A DNA stretch of 64,000 nt from Shewanella psychrotolerans (GTDB lineage Bacteria > Pseudomonadota > Gammaproteobacteria > Enterobacterales > Shewanellaceae): assembly GCF_019457595.1 (NCBI RefSeq), contig NZ_CP080419.1, positions 1,860,001 to 1,924,000 of the forward strand, in the 5' to 3' direction. Numbering within the stretch: the stretch's first letter is position 1; the number at the start of each line of letters is the position of its first letter. Below the pieces are notes generated by a model. It worked only from the letters and a program-made list of their open reading frames with translations, did not search any database and was not told the DNA's origin. Below are positions 9,383 to 19,344 of the stretch, piece by piece. The position numbers and the translations under genes are program-made.

Positions 9383-9417
9383 AGCGCGCTTTAATTTGTC
9401 CTTTTTTAGCGCGCTTT
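9383..9417. repeat. Short direct repeat AGCGCGCTTT, two copies 25 bp apart
   Basis: Copies at 9383-9392 and 9408-9417 lie in the leader region of ybiT, each containing a GCGCGC palindrome. No regulator is recognised for it. Confidence 0.5.
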
Positions 9418-9516
9418 TTAATCAGGCGGTGATCGATAGGGTTTATACTATCGTTTGCTAGGTTAGATTTTGAGTAGCTAGCAGCGCTTCGCTTAACTAA
9501 ATTTCGGAATTTCACA

Positions 9517-11112
9517 TTGATCACTACAGCTAATATCACCATGCAGTTTGGCTCAAAGCCGCTGTTTGAAAACATCTCAGTTAAATTTGGCGGCGGCAAT
9601 CGTTACGGTCTTATCGGTGCTAATGGTTGTGGTAAGTCAACCTTTATGAAGATCTTAGGCGGAGAGCTTGAGCCAACGTCAGGCAACGTGTCACTCGATG
9701 TCAATGAGCGTCTAGGTAAATTGAGCCAGAACCAGTTTGGTTATGAAGAGTTCAATGTGGTTGATACTGTGATCATGGGGCATGCTGAACTGTGGAAAGT
9801 AAAGCAAGAGCGTGACCGCATCTACTCTTTACCAGAAATGAGCGAAGAAGATGGCATTAAGGTATCTGAACTCGAAATGGAATTTGCCGAGATGGACGGT
9901 TATACCGCAGAGTCTCGTGCCGGTGAATTGCTGTTAGGTGTGGGTATTCCGCTAGAGCAGCACTTTGGCTTAATGAGCGAAATCGCTCCTGGTTTTAAGC
10001 TGCGTGTATTGCTTGCTCAGGCGCTATTTAGCGATCCTGATGTATTGCTGCTCGATGAGCCTACCAACAACTTGGATATCGATACGATTCGTTGGTTGCA
10101 AGAGATGCTTAATCAGCGTAATAGCACCATGATCATCATCTCCCATGATAGATATTTCTTAAACTCAGTGTGTACTCACATGGCTGACTTGGATTACGGT
10201 GAACTGCGTGTTTATCCAGGTAATTACGATGAGTACATGATGGCGGCAAACCAAGCCCGTGAACGTCTACTATCGGATAACGCTAAAAAGAAGGCGCAAA
10301 TCTCTGAGCTTCAAGGCTTCGTTGCACGTTTCTCTGCGAATGCTTCAAAAGCTAAGCAAGCGACTTCACGTGCTAAGCAGATCGATAAGATTAAACTTGA
10401 AGAAGTTAAAGCTTCTAGCCGTGTGAATCCATTTATTCGTTTCGAACAGGAAAAGAAACTGTTCCGTAATGCATTAGTCGTTGAAGAGCTGAGTAAAGGG
10501 TTCGATCAAGGTCCCTTGTTCAAAGACTTCAACCTGATTGCCGAAGTGGGTGAGCGCATTGCTGTATTGGGTGAAAACGGTGTGGGTAAGACCACCATGT
10601 TACGTACCCTTATTCATGATATTCCGCAAGATAGTGGTACTATCCAATGGTCTGAAAACTCAACTATCGGTTATTATGCCCAGGATCATGAGTCTGATTT
10701 TGAAAACGACATGACCTTGTTCGACTGGATGAGTCAGTGGCGTAAACCAGAAGATGATGATCAGAGCGTTCGTGGTTATTTAGGCCGCATGCTATTTGGT
10801 TCTGACGACATCAAGAAGTCTGTTAAAGTGCTATCTGGTGGTGAGAAGGGTCGCATGTTGTTTGGTAAGCTGATCATGCAAAAGCCTAACATTCTGGTAA
10901 TGGATGAGCCAACCAACCACTTGGATATGGAATCGATTGAGTCACTTAACAATGCGTTAGAGATGTATGAAGGCACACTCTTGTTTGTCAGCCATGACCG
11001 TGCATTTGTATCATCACTGGCGACTCGTATTATTGAGATCACCGCCGATGGCGTAAATGATTTCAGAGGCACTTATGATGAGTTCCTACGTAGCAAAGGC
11101 GTAGATGCTTAA
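9517..11112 (+). CDS. ybiT: ABC-F family ATPase YbiT
   Basis: 531 residues with a TTG start; no better upstream start was seen. Two ABC domains in one chain and no membrane segment, as in the ABC-F translation-factor class. Walker A motifs are GANGCGKST and GENGVGKTT. The second domain has a full LSGGEKGR signature and DEPTNHLD, while the first has DEPTNNLD but a degenerate signature (APGFKLR), a YbiT trait. The linker between domains is rich in charged helix with [16 protein letters not shown]. Sequence similarity to E. coli YbiT is very strong throughout from memory. ABC-F proteins act on the ribosome E site; the exact role of YbiT is not settled. Confidence 0.95.
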   Translation: MITTANITMQFGSKPLFENISVKFGGGNRYGLIGANGCGKSTFMKILGGELEPTSGNVSLDVNERLGKLSQNQFGYEEFNVVDTVIMGHAELWKVKQERDRIYSLPEMSEEDGIKVSELEMEFAEMDGYTAESRAGELLLGVGIPLEQHFGLMSEIAPGFKLRVLLAQALFSDPDVLLLDEPTNNLDIDTIRWLQEMLNQRNSTMIIISHDRYFLNSVCTHMADLDYGELRVYPGNYDEYMMAANQARERLLSDNAKKKAQISELQGFVARFSANASKAKQATSRAKQIDKIKLEEVKASSRVNPFIRFEQEKKLFRNALVVEELSKGFDQGPLFKDFNLIAEVGERIAVLGENGVGKTTMLRTLIHDIPQDSGTIQWSENSTIGYYAQDHESDFENDMTLFDWMSQWRKPEDDDQSVRGYLGRMLFGSDDIKKSVKVLSGGEKGRMLFGKLIMQKPNILVMDEPTNHLDMESIESLNNALEMYEGTLLFVSHDRAFVSSLATRIIEITADGVNDFRGTYDEFLRSKGVDA

Positions 11113-11162
11113 TTGCTGATAGTGAGACGATAACTATCAGCGAGACGATAACTATCGCTAAT

Positions 11163-11199
11163 AAAAAGCCCAAGCCAGTTAAACTGCCTTGGGCTTTTT
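11163..11199. terminator. Bidirectional terminator between ybiT and the aminopeptidase
   Basis: An A-rich stem AAAAAGCCCAAG pairs with CTTGGGCTTTTT across a 13-base loop, giving a U-tract on both strands. It serves the two convergent genes. Just before it, an 18-base unit (GAGACGATAACTATC core) is repeated almost in tandem at about 11122-11156. Confidence 0.88.
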
Positions 11200-11217
11200 G
11201 TATTTGTCGCTAAATGG

Positions 11218-12579
11218 TTATTTAGCGAAGCGTTGGCAGAGATACTCAAATACCGCGCGAATACCAAATGCTTCACCGCCGATAGGGCGACCTGGCAATT
11301 TGCGATTGTTCCATGCCATCACGTCAAAATGACTCCAACTAATATCTTCATCGACAAACGCCTCAAGGTAGAGTGCAGCCGTGATAGCGCCGCCAAACGG
11401 CGTCTTACCGCAGTTGGCTAAATCGGCAATGTCACTACCAGTTTGATCAAAATAAGGCTTGTGTAACGGCATGCGCCAGACGGGATCTTCAACATCAAGG
11501 CCTGCTGCGGTTATACCCGCGGCGACTTCATCATCATTGCTAAAAAAGCCGGGGAGCTCTGTGCCTAATGCGATACGCATCGCACCGGTTAAGGTGGCAA
11601 AGTCGATGAGTAGCTCAGGTTTGTCATTGTTGGCTTCTGCAAGCGCATCACACAAGACTAAGCGGCCTTCTGCGTCTGTATTATCAATTTCAACGGTTAA
11701 GCCTTTGCGAGTGGTGATCACATCCCCTGGACGGAACGCATTTGCAGACACAGCATTTTCAACCGCAGGGACTAATACACGCAGACGAACAGGCAGATTA
11801 CTGGCCATAATTTGATGGGCTAAGCCAATCACGTGTGCTGCTCCGCCCATATCTTTTTTCATCAAGCGCATGCCTGCGCCGGGTTTGAGATCCAAACCGC
11901 CAGAGTCGAAACACACCCCTTTACCTACGAGAGTCACTTTTGGGGCATCTTCATCACCCCAAGTTAAATCGATAAGGCGTGGAAGATTTTCACTGGCACG
12001 TCCCACCATATGAATCGTTGGGTAATTTTGCTCGATAAGCTCATCGCCTACGATTTGAGTGACGCTAGCCCCAAATTCATCGGCTAAGGACTCCATGGTT
12101 TGTGCGAGATGCTGCGGCATCATGTCGGCGGCAGGGGTGTTTACCAAATCTCGTACTATGGCAACAGAACGAGTGAGTTGTAATGTTTGCTCTACTATGG
12201 TGGCGCTATTAATGACAAGCGTTGGATATTGCTTATCATTTTTCTTATAACGATCGAATTTATAGGCGCCTAGTGCCCAACTAAAAGCAGCGGTTTTTAG
12301 TTGCTCGTCACTGGCATCAAGATAGTAATGGTTCTCGGGCAATTCATTGACGATATCGCCGAAGATCCAATAAGAGTTAGTATCGCTGGCAACATAAATA
12401 ACCTGCGTAATTGCGCCGTCTGCGCTTGGAATAATGCTCAGTCCTTTGCCGCTAAACTTAGTGTTATTTAGCCAGTTCTGTTGCGGGGCCGGCTGTTTGG
12501 TCAGCCAAGTAGGGTAATCATCGGTGGTTATTATCGAAAGGGGGATCCCTTCAGTACCAGATAGAAGTAGTTGGGTCAT
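11218..12579 (-). CDS. Leucyl aminopeptidase family protein (M17)
   Basis: 453 residues. The C-terminal M17 catalytic domain has the family signature NTDAEGRL, the metal-binding VGKGVCFDSGGLDLKPG segment with its lysine and aspartate, and a KKDMGGAA motif. These residues bind two divalent metals and the carbonyl oxyanion. The N-terminal domain is shorter and divergent from PepA. The enzyme would remove N-terminal residues from cytosolic peptides. It is convergent with ybiT and shares its terminator. Whether it is closer to PepB or another M17 branch cannot be settled by eye. Confidence 0.9.
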   Translation of the reverse strand: MTQLLLSGTEGIPLSIITTDDYPTWLTKQPAPQQNWLNNTKFSGKGLSIIPSADGAITQVIYVASDTNSYWIFGDIVNELPENHYYLDASDEQLKTAAFSWALGAYKFDRYKKNDKQYPTLVINSATIVEQTLQLTRSVAIVRDLVNTPAADMMPQHLAQTMESLADEFGASVTQIVGDELIEQNYPTIHMVGRASENLPRLIDLTWGDEDAPKVTLVGKGVCFDSGGLDLKPGAGMRLMKKDMGGAAHVIGLAHQIMASNLPVRLRVLVPAVENAVSANAFRPGDVITTRKGLTVEIDNTDAEGRLVLCDALAEANNDKPELLIDFATLTGAMRIALGTELPGFFSNDDEVAAGITAAGLDVEDPVWRMPLHKPYFDQTGSDIADLANCGKTPFGGAITAALYLEAFVDEDISWSHFDVMAWNNRKLPGRPIGGEAFGIRAVFEYLCQRFAK

Positions 12580-12662
12580 TGGGTACCATCTTATGTCAGT
12601 TTGTATGAGGTCAAAAATTACCTAAGATTAGCACGCTGGTGGAGTGGGGTGAAAGCGATGAC

Positions 12663-13082
12663 TTATTTACTGCTGACTTTTTCGACAGTGCGTTTATGTT
12701 GTTGAGCCATGCGTCCAAGGTGGGCTTTGCGCTCAGATAAGTTATTGAAAGAACTGGGAAGCACTTCGACGCCAACCCATTTCCCTAATTTGACGACAAC
12801 AGGTATGGTGATAGGGGCCAATGGCAATACTGCAAACACACCGAGGCCCAAACCTTTAACAAGGTCCGCAAGCTGCATATTCGCTAGTTTTAACTCCTCT
12901 TTAGTGGCTTGTTTGCGACTATAGCGCTTGTAGGTAACCAACATATCTTTGGTTTCCTGTTTTTCCTGCGCTAAAGCATCTTTAAGCACTAACATGTCAC
13001 GCTTTAAACGTAGCCCAAAACGGCGACGGCTAATACGTATCACTCTAAAAGGCGCTTTGTGTATTTTATGGTAAATTTTCAT
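12663..13082 (-). CDS. LETM1-like domain protein
   Basis: 139 residues. The first half is very basic (RISRRRFGLRLKRD) and helical. The second half has a hydrophobic stretch, VFAVLPLAPITIPVVVKLG, followed by EVLPSSF, which resembles the conserved core of the mitochondrial ribosome/ion-homeostasis protein LETM1 as found in short bacterial relatives. It likely associates with the inner membrane. The function in bacteria is unknown, and I rely on the motif alone. It stands alone between the aminopeptidase and the chemoreceptor, all on the minus strand. Confidence 0.7.
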   Translation of the reverse strand: MKIYHKIHKAPFRVIRISRRRFGLRLKRDMLVLKDALAQEKQETKDMLVTYKRYSRKQATKEELKLANMQLADLVKGLGLGVFAVLPLAPITIPVVVKLGKWVGVEVLPSSFNNLSERKAHLGRMAQQHKRTVEKVSSK

Positions 13083-13236
13083 GGCGAGATTGTCTCATAA
13101 GCCGGCGTTAAGACATATCTTTATATGTGATGTAGCAAGGTTTTTTTGAGGGGATGACTCGCTTGAAATTAACTCATTATCAAGCTGTAAATAGGTTTTT
13201 GTAGTAAAAAAATGATGCAAGGTTGGAGATTAAAGT

Positions 13237-13269
13237 AGATAGGCTAATTCATCAGGAATTAGCCTATCT
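13237..13269. repeat. Perfect 14-bp inverted repeat (hairpin) after the chemoreceptor gene
   Basis: AGATAGGCTAATTC and its exact complement flank a 5-base loop. It sits 42 bases beyond the stop of the minus-strand chemoreceptor gene and could end that transcript, but neither side has a clear T-run. Confidence 0.75.
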
Positions 13270-13311
13270 GTTAGTTCAATTAGCGGTTGATTACTTTATA
13301 TTACCATGCCG

Positions 13312-15234
13312 TTATACTCGAAAACGTGCCACTAGTACCTGTAGTCCAGCAGCCAGGCGAGCAAGATCATCACAAGCTTGAGCTGTTTGCTCAACAGATT
13401 GACCACTTTGCTCTGCAATATCACTTATGGTCGTAATGCTGCGATTTACCTCCTCAGCAACTAATGACTGTTGTTCAACAGCTGCCGACACATGGATATT
13501 CATGTCGTAAATGGTTTCTACGGAGCGATTTATTTCGCTTAGCGATGTCTGTGTGCCCGTGATCTCAGCGACAGCGTCATTGGATTTTTGACTGCTACGC
13601 TCCATGACAGTTACTGCTTCTTGAGTGCCATTTTGAATCCCTGCAACCATCTTCTCAATTTCACCCGTCGATTGTTGGGTTCGTTGTGCTAAGTTACGGA
13701 CTTCATCGGCCACAACGGCGAACCCTCTTCCTGCTTCACCTGCTCGAGCGGCTTCGATGGCTGCGTTCAGCGCGAGTAAATTTGTTTGCTCAGCAATATT
13801 TCGAATCACTTCGAGTACTTGTTCGATACTACTGCTTTGTGCTCTCAGGTCGCGTATGGTTTCAGAGGCTTGCTCTACTTCAGATGCAAGTAGGTTTATG
13901 GCATCGACACTGCGACTTACGGTGCAGTTTCCCTCTAAGGCGATTTCGGTTGTCGCTTGAGCATTGGTTGCTGCGTTATGGGTATTACCTGCTATTTCCT
14001 GTATCGAGGCGGCCATTTCAGTCATTGCGGTGGCAACCTGAGAGGTTTGGTCTCGTTGGGTTACTACGCCTTGACGGGTTTCGCTTGCTACTACAGATAA
14101 CTCCTCAGTAGCGGCTGCCATTTGATTGGTTGAGTCAGCCACGAGACGCACAAGTTCTTGAATTTTTGAGATAAATAGGTTATAGCCTTTCGCTAAATCA
14201 CTTATTTCATCTTGACCGTTCTCATCGAGTCTGCGAGTCAAATCGCCTTCACCTTCAGCAATATCCTGCAGTGTCATTACTGTTGTTCTTAGCGGTTTCA
14301 CAATGGTTTGCGATAAGCCATAAGCGATGAAGATGGCGAATATAATTGCGACGATTGCCATGATGATAACGAAGTTTCGTGTATTGTTGACAGAGTCGGC
14401 ATAGAAACTTCGGTCCATAGCTATTTCAATCACAGCGATAGGTTTACCTGAAAAGTCATTAATATTTTTTACTAGGGTCGCCCATGGGCGAGTCTGGGTG
14501 TTATTTTGCCCTATAATTGTTTGCCCGTTCCATGCCGCTAAAATGTCCTCCTGGCTAACTAAAGACTGTCCACTAATCGTCGATGCTAATAATTTGCTGC
14601 TATTGTTTTTGACCGTATGGATAGCAATATCAATATCAATATTTTTACCAAACTCTTGACTAAAGTGATCGGCAAAGTCTTGGGACAGGTTCAGTCCAAA
14701 CTCCAAGGAGCCAGTGTGTTGCCCATTATATTCCATAGGGACTAATCCGCGGATACCAACACCTGCCACACCACCATCCATACCTCTTACGGGTTGGCGA
14801 GATTGATTAACTTGAATAATTGTTTCACGCAGGTTGGAGAGGTCATCGCCAAACTTTTCAAGCTTATGTAAGCGTAAAAAGGAGGTGGCGGGAGCGGTAT
14901 GAAATTGAAATTGGGCAACGCCATATTTTTGTTTTAACACATCAAAAACAGGCTTGAACTCTGAGGCGAGCTGGTTACGGTCTCGCTCGGCAAATGCTTT
15001 TTTTATCGATGGTTGGTTGGCGACAATTGCGCTCATGGCCTCAGCAAAAAGAGCCTCAGTATTAACCTGTGAGCGGACTGCGCCATATAAGCTTTCCATT
15101 TCTCGCTTTTCTGCTTCGGCGATCAATTTATTTGAATTAACGAGATAAAAAATAGCCATAACTGTCACCGCTAAAGCGACTAGACCACTAAAGCCGCCAG
15201 CAAGACGAGTTCCAATAGCGAGATTTCTAAACAC
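13312..15234 (-). CDS. Methyl-accepting chemotaxis protein with periplasmic Cache-type sensor
   Basis: 640 residues from the GTG at 15234, which has GAGGAAAG eight bases upstream; an in-frame ATG at 15282 would add 16 residues but lacks a ribosome site. The first membrane helix is at about residues 8-32. A periplasmic domain of about 270 residues follows with [21 protein letters not shown], typical of double-Cache or related sensors, then a second membrane helix ([19 protein letters not shown]), HAMP and the signalling domain. The cytoplasmic hairpin [19 protein letters not shown] is intact and would contact CheA and CheW. The ligand is unknown. Confidence 0.93.
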   Translation of the reverse strand: MFRNLAIGTRLAGGFSGLVALAVTVMAIFYLVNSNKLIAEAEKREMESLYGAVRSQVNTEALFAEAMSAIVANQPSIKKAFAERDRNQLASEFKPVFDVLKQKYGVAQFQFHTAPATSFLRLHKLEKFGDDLSNLRETIIQVNQSRQPVRGMDGGVAGVGIRGLVPMEYNGQHTGSLEFGLNLSQDFADHFSQEFGKNIDIDIAIHTVKNNSSKLLASTISGQSLVSQEDILAAWNGQTIIGQNNTQTRPWATLVKNINDFSGKPIAVIEIAMDRSFYADSVNNTRNFVIIMAIVAIIFAIFIAYGLSQTIVKPLRTTVMTLQDIAEGEGDLTRRLDENGQDEISDLAKGYNLFISKIQELVRLVADSTNQMAAATEELSVVASETRQGVVTQRDQTSQVATAMTEMAASIQEIAGNTHNAATNAQATTEIALEGNCTVSRSVDAINLLASEVEQASETIRDLRAQSSSIEQVLEVIRNIAEQTNLLALNAAIEAARAGEAGRGFAVVADEVRNLAQRTQQSTGEIEKMVAGIQNGTQEAVTVMERSSQKSNDAVAEITGTQTSLSEINRSVETIYDMNIHVSAAVEQQSLVAEEVNRSITTISDIAEQSGQSVEQTAQACDDLARLAAGLQVLVARFRV

Positions 15235-15752
15235 TGATCTTTCCTCTTTAGTGTTGTTATTTGTCGCATTTAATTGCGGCATAAAAATGTTGATGATTAA
15301 GTTTAAAAATAAAAAATTTGACTATTTATCTGTGCCATTTTCTTTGCCTTTTCTAGTCTATTCTCGTTAATAGAAATACTAATAAGTCTAGAACGAAACT
15401 ATCTTAGAACGAGGACTTCTAGCTAAAATTAATGACCTGAGTCTATGCATACAGAGACAATGCCCAGTTTTGGGGCTCAACGTGATCAAATCAACATTGT
15501 CAAAGCTATTAATTATGATGTTTAGCCCTTGAAGTAAATCTGTCTATAACAGCCACTAAAAGCATATTTTAGCTGGAGTCATATTTGCTTAATAGTGCCT
15601 GTATCTCACTATGAATAAATATTTTTTATTATCATAACTGTGGTTTTGTTGCTTCCAGTTGAAAGCTTAGATTTTTGTATTGTACTGGATGTTGATGTTA
15701 TTCTAAATAAAATTTTGTTTATTTATTATGTATTTTGGAATGGTTTATCATT
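15235..15752. other. Intergenic region upstream of the chemoreceptor
   Basis: About 500 bases, strongly AT-rich, with no open frame I can support. It should hold the promoter of the minus-strand chemoreceptor gene, but no clear element was identified. It leads into two decayed genes on the plus strand. Confidence 0.6.
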
Positions 15753-16100
15753 ATGAAAAAAAAGGTTTTTTATTTTTAGTTGTGCAGTTTTGTTGCTTTA
15801 GGTGTAATTCTTTTGCTTGTTGCCTATTTCTTGCTTTGTGCCATGATAGAAGCGGGTCAGTTTCGAGCGTTAAATAAGCCCTGTTTTATGGATAAGGAGT
15901 TTATGTTCGTCATGGGGGAGAATTGTTAGTCGCTTATATCAAAGATAATAATCTTACTTATTTGCAACTATAAAGGTCAGGTGGTTGACCCAAGGGCATT
16001 ACTTGATGACAAGGTTAAGCGTAACTATGGCATCCCTTTGTGTAATGGAATGCTTAGGGATAATAAATTGGTCAATGTTAGGTATATTGATTATGTATAA
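15753..16100 (+). pseudogene. Decayed ORF for a small membrane-anchored protein
   Basis: An ATG at 15753 opens a frame that runs to TAA at 16098, with in-frame TAGs at 15777 and near 15930. The frame reads as a membrane anchor (SFVALGVILLLVAYFLLCAM), then a plausible globular part, KGQVVDPRALLDDKVKRNYG, near the end. A short stretch around 15925-15970 reads better in another frame (LLVAYIKDNNLTYLQL), suggesting two small indels as well. I do not recognise the family. It directly precedes the rnk pseudogene, so the whole segment appears to be decaying. Confidence 0.5.
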
Positions 16101-16503
16101 AATCCAGATATAACAGTATCTTATATCGACTCAGGACGATTAAAAAAAATGATTGAAATGTTAGATGAAAAACATGGTGCAGAATTAGATGACTTGGTAG
16201 CTGAGCTTGATCGCGCAGAGGTCGTGGCGGCTGAAGATATGCCAGATAATATCGTTACTATGAACTCGACTGTGCGCTTTAGAGTTACGTCTTCAAACAA
16301 AGAGTTTTCATTAACTTTGGTCTATCCGTAAAACCATAATGGCGAGGTGGGACAAATTTCGGTATTGGCTCCGGTCGGCAGTGCGCTGCTAGGGTTAACT
16401 GAAGGTGATGAGATTGAATGGCCTAAACCTGGTGGGGCAGTTAACTGTTAAAGTGGTTGTGGTCGAATATCAACCTGAACGAGCTGGTGAGTTTCATCTC
16501 TAA
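16093..16503 (+). pseudogene. rnk: rnk-like pseudogene (nucleoside diphosphate kinase regulator, GreA/B C-terminal fold)
   Basis: Translation from about 16101 gives a recognisable Rnk protein: ITVSYID at the start, AELDRAEVVAAEDMPDNIVTMNS, a FSLTLVYP strand, then [22 protein letters not shown]. Three lesions are visible. The start region is out of frame or stopped (TAA at 16098). TAA replaces a codon at 16329 in the middle of the C-terminal domain. A 1-base shift at about 16434-16438 moves the last 22 codons ([14 protein letters not shown]...FHL) into another frame. Rnk proteins bind RNA polymerase through the GreA-type C-terminal domain. The surviving ORF of 60 residues from 16149 is a fragment and should not be annotated as a gene. 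Confidence 0.85.
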
Positions 16504-16797
16504 GACTCATTAGAGGGCGGTCCACAGGTTGTTTTAGTAAGCCTAAGGCTATGATTTTTAATTTTTCCATTGCCTACAATAAATTCTCATCCGATTTTTG
16601 TTCAACAGACTAAATATCCTCATTCAAGCCTCTTGCTTAACTTCATTGATTTCTACAAATGGATTTGCAAGAACAACTAGACACAAAGCGGCAACTGACT
16701 CAATGGCAATAAGAGCGTAGAATCTTCACTGTATCCCCATTAGAATTGATGAGCTTAAACTGGCTTGTGATGTCGAGATATTAAAAGGAAAAGGATT

Positions 16798-17841
16798 ATG
16801 GCTCATGGAATAGAAGCGCTCTTGGGGATTAAACTGCCAATTATTCAAGCGCCGATGGCAGGGGCTCAAGATAGTGAGCTGGCGATAGCAGTTTGCCAAG
16901 CGGGAGCGTTAGGTTCCTTACCTTGTGCCATGCTAAATGCTGAGCAACTGCAACAACAAATTGGCCAGTTAAAGACTGTGATCGATGGGCCGTTTAATCT
17001 CAACTTTTTTTGTCATCCGATGCCTGAGGATAGTCCTGCGATTCAAGATAAGTGGCGCGCAAAGTTGCAAGACTATTTCAATGAATTAGCCGTACCCGAT
17101 GATTATAAAAGTACTGCCGCAACAAGGATGCCATTTAGTCATACGGTTGCCGATGTGCTTGAACCTTTTTCTCCGCCCATCATTAGTTTTCATTTTGGTT
17201 TACCCGACAAAGCATTGATGAATCGCATTAAAGGCTGGGGGACAAAAGTCATTTCAACGGCGACCACCTTAGCTGAGGCCAAGTGGCTTCAGATAAACGG
17301 CGCAGATGCGATCATCGCTCAAGGTGTCGAGGCTGGCGGCCACAGGGGGATGTTTTTAAATGAAGATTTGAGCACACAAGTCGGGTTGCTTAGCCTACTA
17401 GGTCAACTTAGAAATCAAATTGAGGTTCCTATTATTGCTGCTGGTGGTATTGGTGATAGTGAGAGTGTACAAGCGGCCACATTGCTTGGTGCCAGTGCGG
17501 TTCAGGTAGGAACGGCTTATCTATTGTGCCATCAAAGTAAAATTAGTCAGCTTCATCGTGATGCCTTGCAAAGTGAGAGACGATACCACACAGCGTTAAC
17601 GACACTGTTTTCTGGTAAGCCTGCAAGAGGGATCGTTAATCGGGTGATGCATGAGCTGGGGCCACTTAATCCGTTAGTTCCGCCATTCCCTTACGGTGGC
17701 AAGGATATGGCGATTTTACGTCAGTACGCTGAACGCATGGGTAAAGATGATTTTTCACCACTGTGGAGCGGTCAAAATCCCGATGCTTGTCAGTCTATTT
17801 GTGCAACCAAGCTGACCTATCAGTTAGCGGCAAAGTTATAG
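16798..17841 (+). CDS. Nitronate monooxygenase (2-nitropropane dioxygenase family)
   Basis: 347 residues, ATG with AAAAGGA upstream. It is a TIM-barrel flavoprotein with the family's QAPMAGAQ N-terminal strand, the GVEAGGHRG motif carrying the catalytic-type histidine near residue 180, and AAGGIGD and GASAVQVGTAYL as FMN-phosphate contacts. The family oxidises alkyl nitronates with FMN and O2, detoxifying propionate-3-nitronate and similar compounds. Its end overlaps by 6 bases with the convergent cupin gene. Confidence 0.9.
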   Translation: MAHGIEALLGIKLPIIQAPMAGAQDSELAIAVCQAGALGSLPCAMLNAEQLQQQIGQLKTVIDGPFNLNFFCHPMPEDSPAIQDKWRAKLQDYFNELAVPDDYKSTAATRMPFSHTVADVLEPFSPPIISFHFGLPDKALMNRIKGWGTKVISTATTLAEAKWLQINGADAIIAQGVEAGGHRGMFLNEDLSTQVGLLSLLGQLRNQIEVPIIAAGGIGDSESVQAATLLGASAVQVGTAYLLCHQSKISQLHRDALQSERRYHTALTTLFSGKPARGIVNRVMHELGPLNPLVPPFPYGGKDMAILRQYAERMGKDDFSPLWSGQNPDACQSICATKLTYQLAAKL

Positions 17842-18489
17842 TAAGGGTAAATGACCCGTTTTAACCCAGATGATGGTATCTTGTTCCACAAAGGGGAAAT
17901 GTTGGCTCATATGGGGGCTACGGAGCCAAGTGCCTTTTGGGTAGGTGCCATATTCATCACAAAATGTGCCTGTGATAACCAAGATCTCTTCACCACCAAA
18001 ATGGCAATGAGGCTGGAATCGCTCGCCCTTTGGCCACTTCACTAAGGCGACATGCTCATGTTCAAACTGATGTAATCCCATCACTTCAAGCCCGCCAATG
18101 CCCGCTTGCCAAGGAGTATTGTGGGTATCAAGCCTAACAGTCGTTGTATCTCTAGGATCAAACTGATTGAGCTTGACCAACAGGGTGCAGCCTTGTTGGC
18201 TAAAGGGTGCATGATGACTATCAGGAGGATTGCGGATATAACTCCCTTGAGGATAATCGCCATGCTCATCAGAGAACACGCCATCAAGGACCAATATCTC
18301 CTCGCCTAAAGGATGATGATGGGTTGCAAAGGCCGATCCCGGTTCATATTTCACTATGCTGGTCGTGTGTCCCGACTCTTTGGCTTCACGCTCAAGGGGT
18401 TTGCGCCATACACCCTTAGCAGGACTCGGTTGCCACGCTTGTTGCCCAGTGTCGATCACTAATCTTTCATTAAAATCCATGTTAATCAT
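17836..18489 (-). CDS. Duplicated ChrR-type cupin protein
   Basis: 217 residues, start ATG 18489 with AGGAAAAG upstream. Two ChrR-like cupin modules are visible: the first at about residues 20-105 with HHHPLGEEILVLDGVFSDEHGDYP, the second at about 125-210 with HCHFGGEEILVITGTFCDEYGTYP. Each carries metal-binding His and Glu residues and the conserved RSPH/RNPP turn. In Rhodobacter the ChrR cupin domain is part of an anti-sigma factor, but no sigma-binding zinc domain is present here. It is therefore a stand-alone cupin of unknown substrate. Confidence 0.85.
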   Translation of the reverse strand: MINMDFNERLVIDTGQQAWQPSPAKGVWRKPLEREAKESGHTTSIVKYEPGSAFATHHHPLGEEILVLDGVFSDEHGDYPQGSYIRNPPDSHHAPFSQQGCTLLVKLNQFDPRDTTTVRLDTHNTPWQAGIGGLEVMGLHQFEHEHVALVKWPKGERFQPHCHFGGEEILVITGTFCDEYGTYPKGTWLRSPHMSQHFPFVEQDTIIWVKTGHLPLL

Positions 18490-18517
18490 TATCTTTTCCT
18501 GTCTGGAGAGCAGGTCA

Positions 18518-19267
18518 TTATCCCGCCCGTAAGGCCAGAATATCTACGAGGTCAAAAGGCTCCGGATAGCGAACAAAATCATAACTTTGCTGATCTACCG
18601 CATAGATGGACATGCGATCGGCGAGTTCATTTCCTTCAATACCCACATGAGCGGCCACATGGGAAATGATGAGCTTTTCTTTTAGGGTGTCATAGAGTTC
18701 ATGGGCGCTTTGGATGATCGCTAAGTTGGCGATATCGCCAGCGACTTTTCGCTTCCAGCCTTTGGCCTTCCAGCCATATGCCCAGTTGGTAATACAATTT
18801 ATGGAATACTGCGAATCACTATGAATATGTACGCTGTGTCCTTGATCAAGCTCAGTTTTTGCAATTAACAATGCTTGGTATAGCGCATTTAATTCTGCCG
18901 TATTATTGGTGCCATTAGGATTATATAAACCATACCAAAGTTCAGTGAGTTTGCCATGGCGATAGAGCGCGAGTCCCGAGCCTGCTTTACCAGGATTTGG
19001 CTCACAACCACCATCGGTGTAGATATCTACGTCGCTGTTAGCAACATGGTTAGTCGTGCTAACCGTTTTTGTGGCGGTTTTAGTTGGCGATTTAGTTTGG
19101 CGTGAGCTTGAACTGCCTTTGCCGAAGGCGGCTTTTGCTTCAGCTTCGGTTTTAAAGGATTTGTATCTGGCGCCAGCAAATCCATCGACTAGCGCTTTCG
19201 TTTGTGGCCAACTGGTAAAAATACCCGTTTCTCGTCCTGCCCAAACGACATAATATTTAGTTGCCAT
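18518..19267 (-). CDS. rnhA: Ribonuclease HI with N-terminal viroplasmin-like RNA/DNA hybrid-binding domain
   Basis: 249 residues. Residues 1-50 form the viroplasmin/RNase H1 N-terminal domain (YYVVWAGRETGIF, then YKSFKTEAEA), common in eukaryotic RNase H1 and rare in proteobacteria. A low-complexity Ser/Thr/Lys linker follows. Residues about 75-240 are the RNase HI catalytic domain with the DEDD set: Asp in IYTDGGCEPNPG, Glu in NNTAELNAL, Asp in HSDSQYS and Asp in GNELADRMS. It cuts the RNA strand of RNA-DNA hybrids. The genome may also carry a standard rnhA elsewhere, so the symbol refers to function. Confidence 0.93.
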   Translation of the reverse strand: MATKYYVVWAGRETGIFTSWPQTKALVDGFAGARYKSFKTEAEAKAAFGKGSSSSRQTKSPTKTATKTVSTTNHVANSDVDIYTDGGCEPNPGKAGSGLALYRHGKLTELWYGLYNPNGTNNTAELNALYQALLIAKTELDQGHSVHIHSDSQYSINCITNWAYGWKAKGWKRKVAGDIANLAIIQSAHELYDTLKEKLIISHVAAHVGIEGNELADRMSIYAVDQQSYDFVRYPEPFDLVDILALRAG

Positions 19268-19344
19268 CTTTGTTCCATTTATTTCTAATAGTTAGCTTAA
19301 ATAAGCCCAGCTTAATCAATTCAAGCTTAAATTATTGATCGGTT

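Noticed and set aside
16624..16735. Minus-strand remnant of a membrane protein C-terminus before the nitronate monooxygenase
   Set aside because: About 33 codons read as a hydrophobic tail (SVAALCLVVLANPF), but there is a stop just upstream and no recognisable family.
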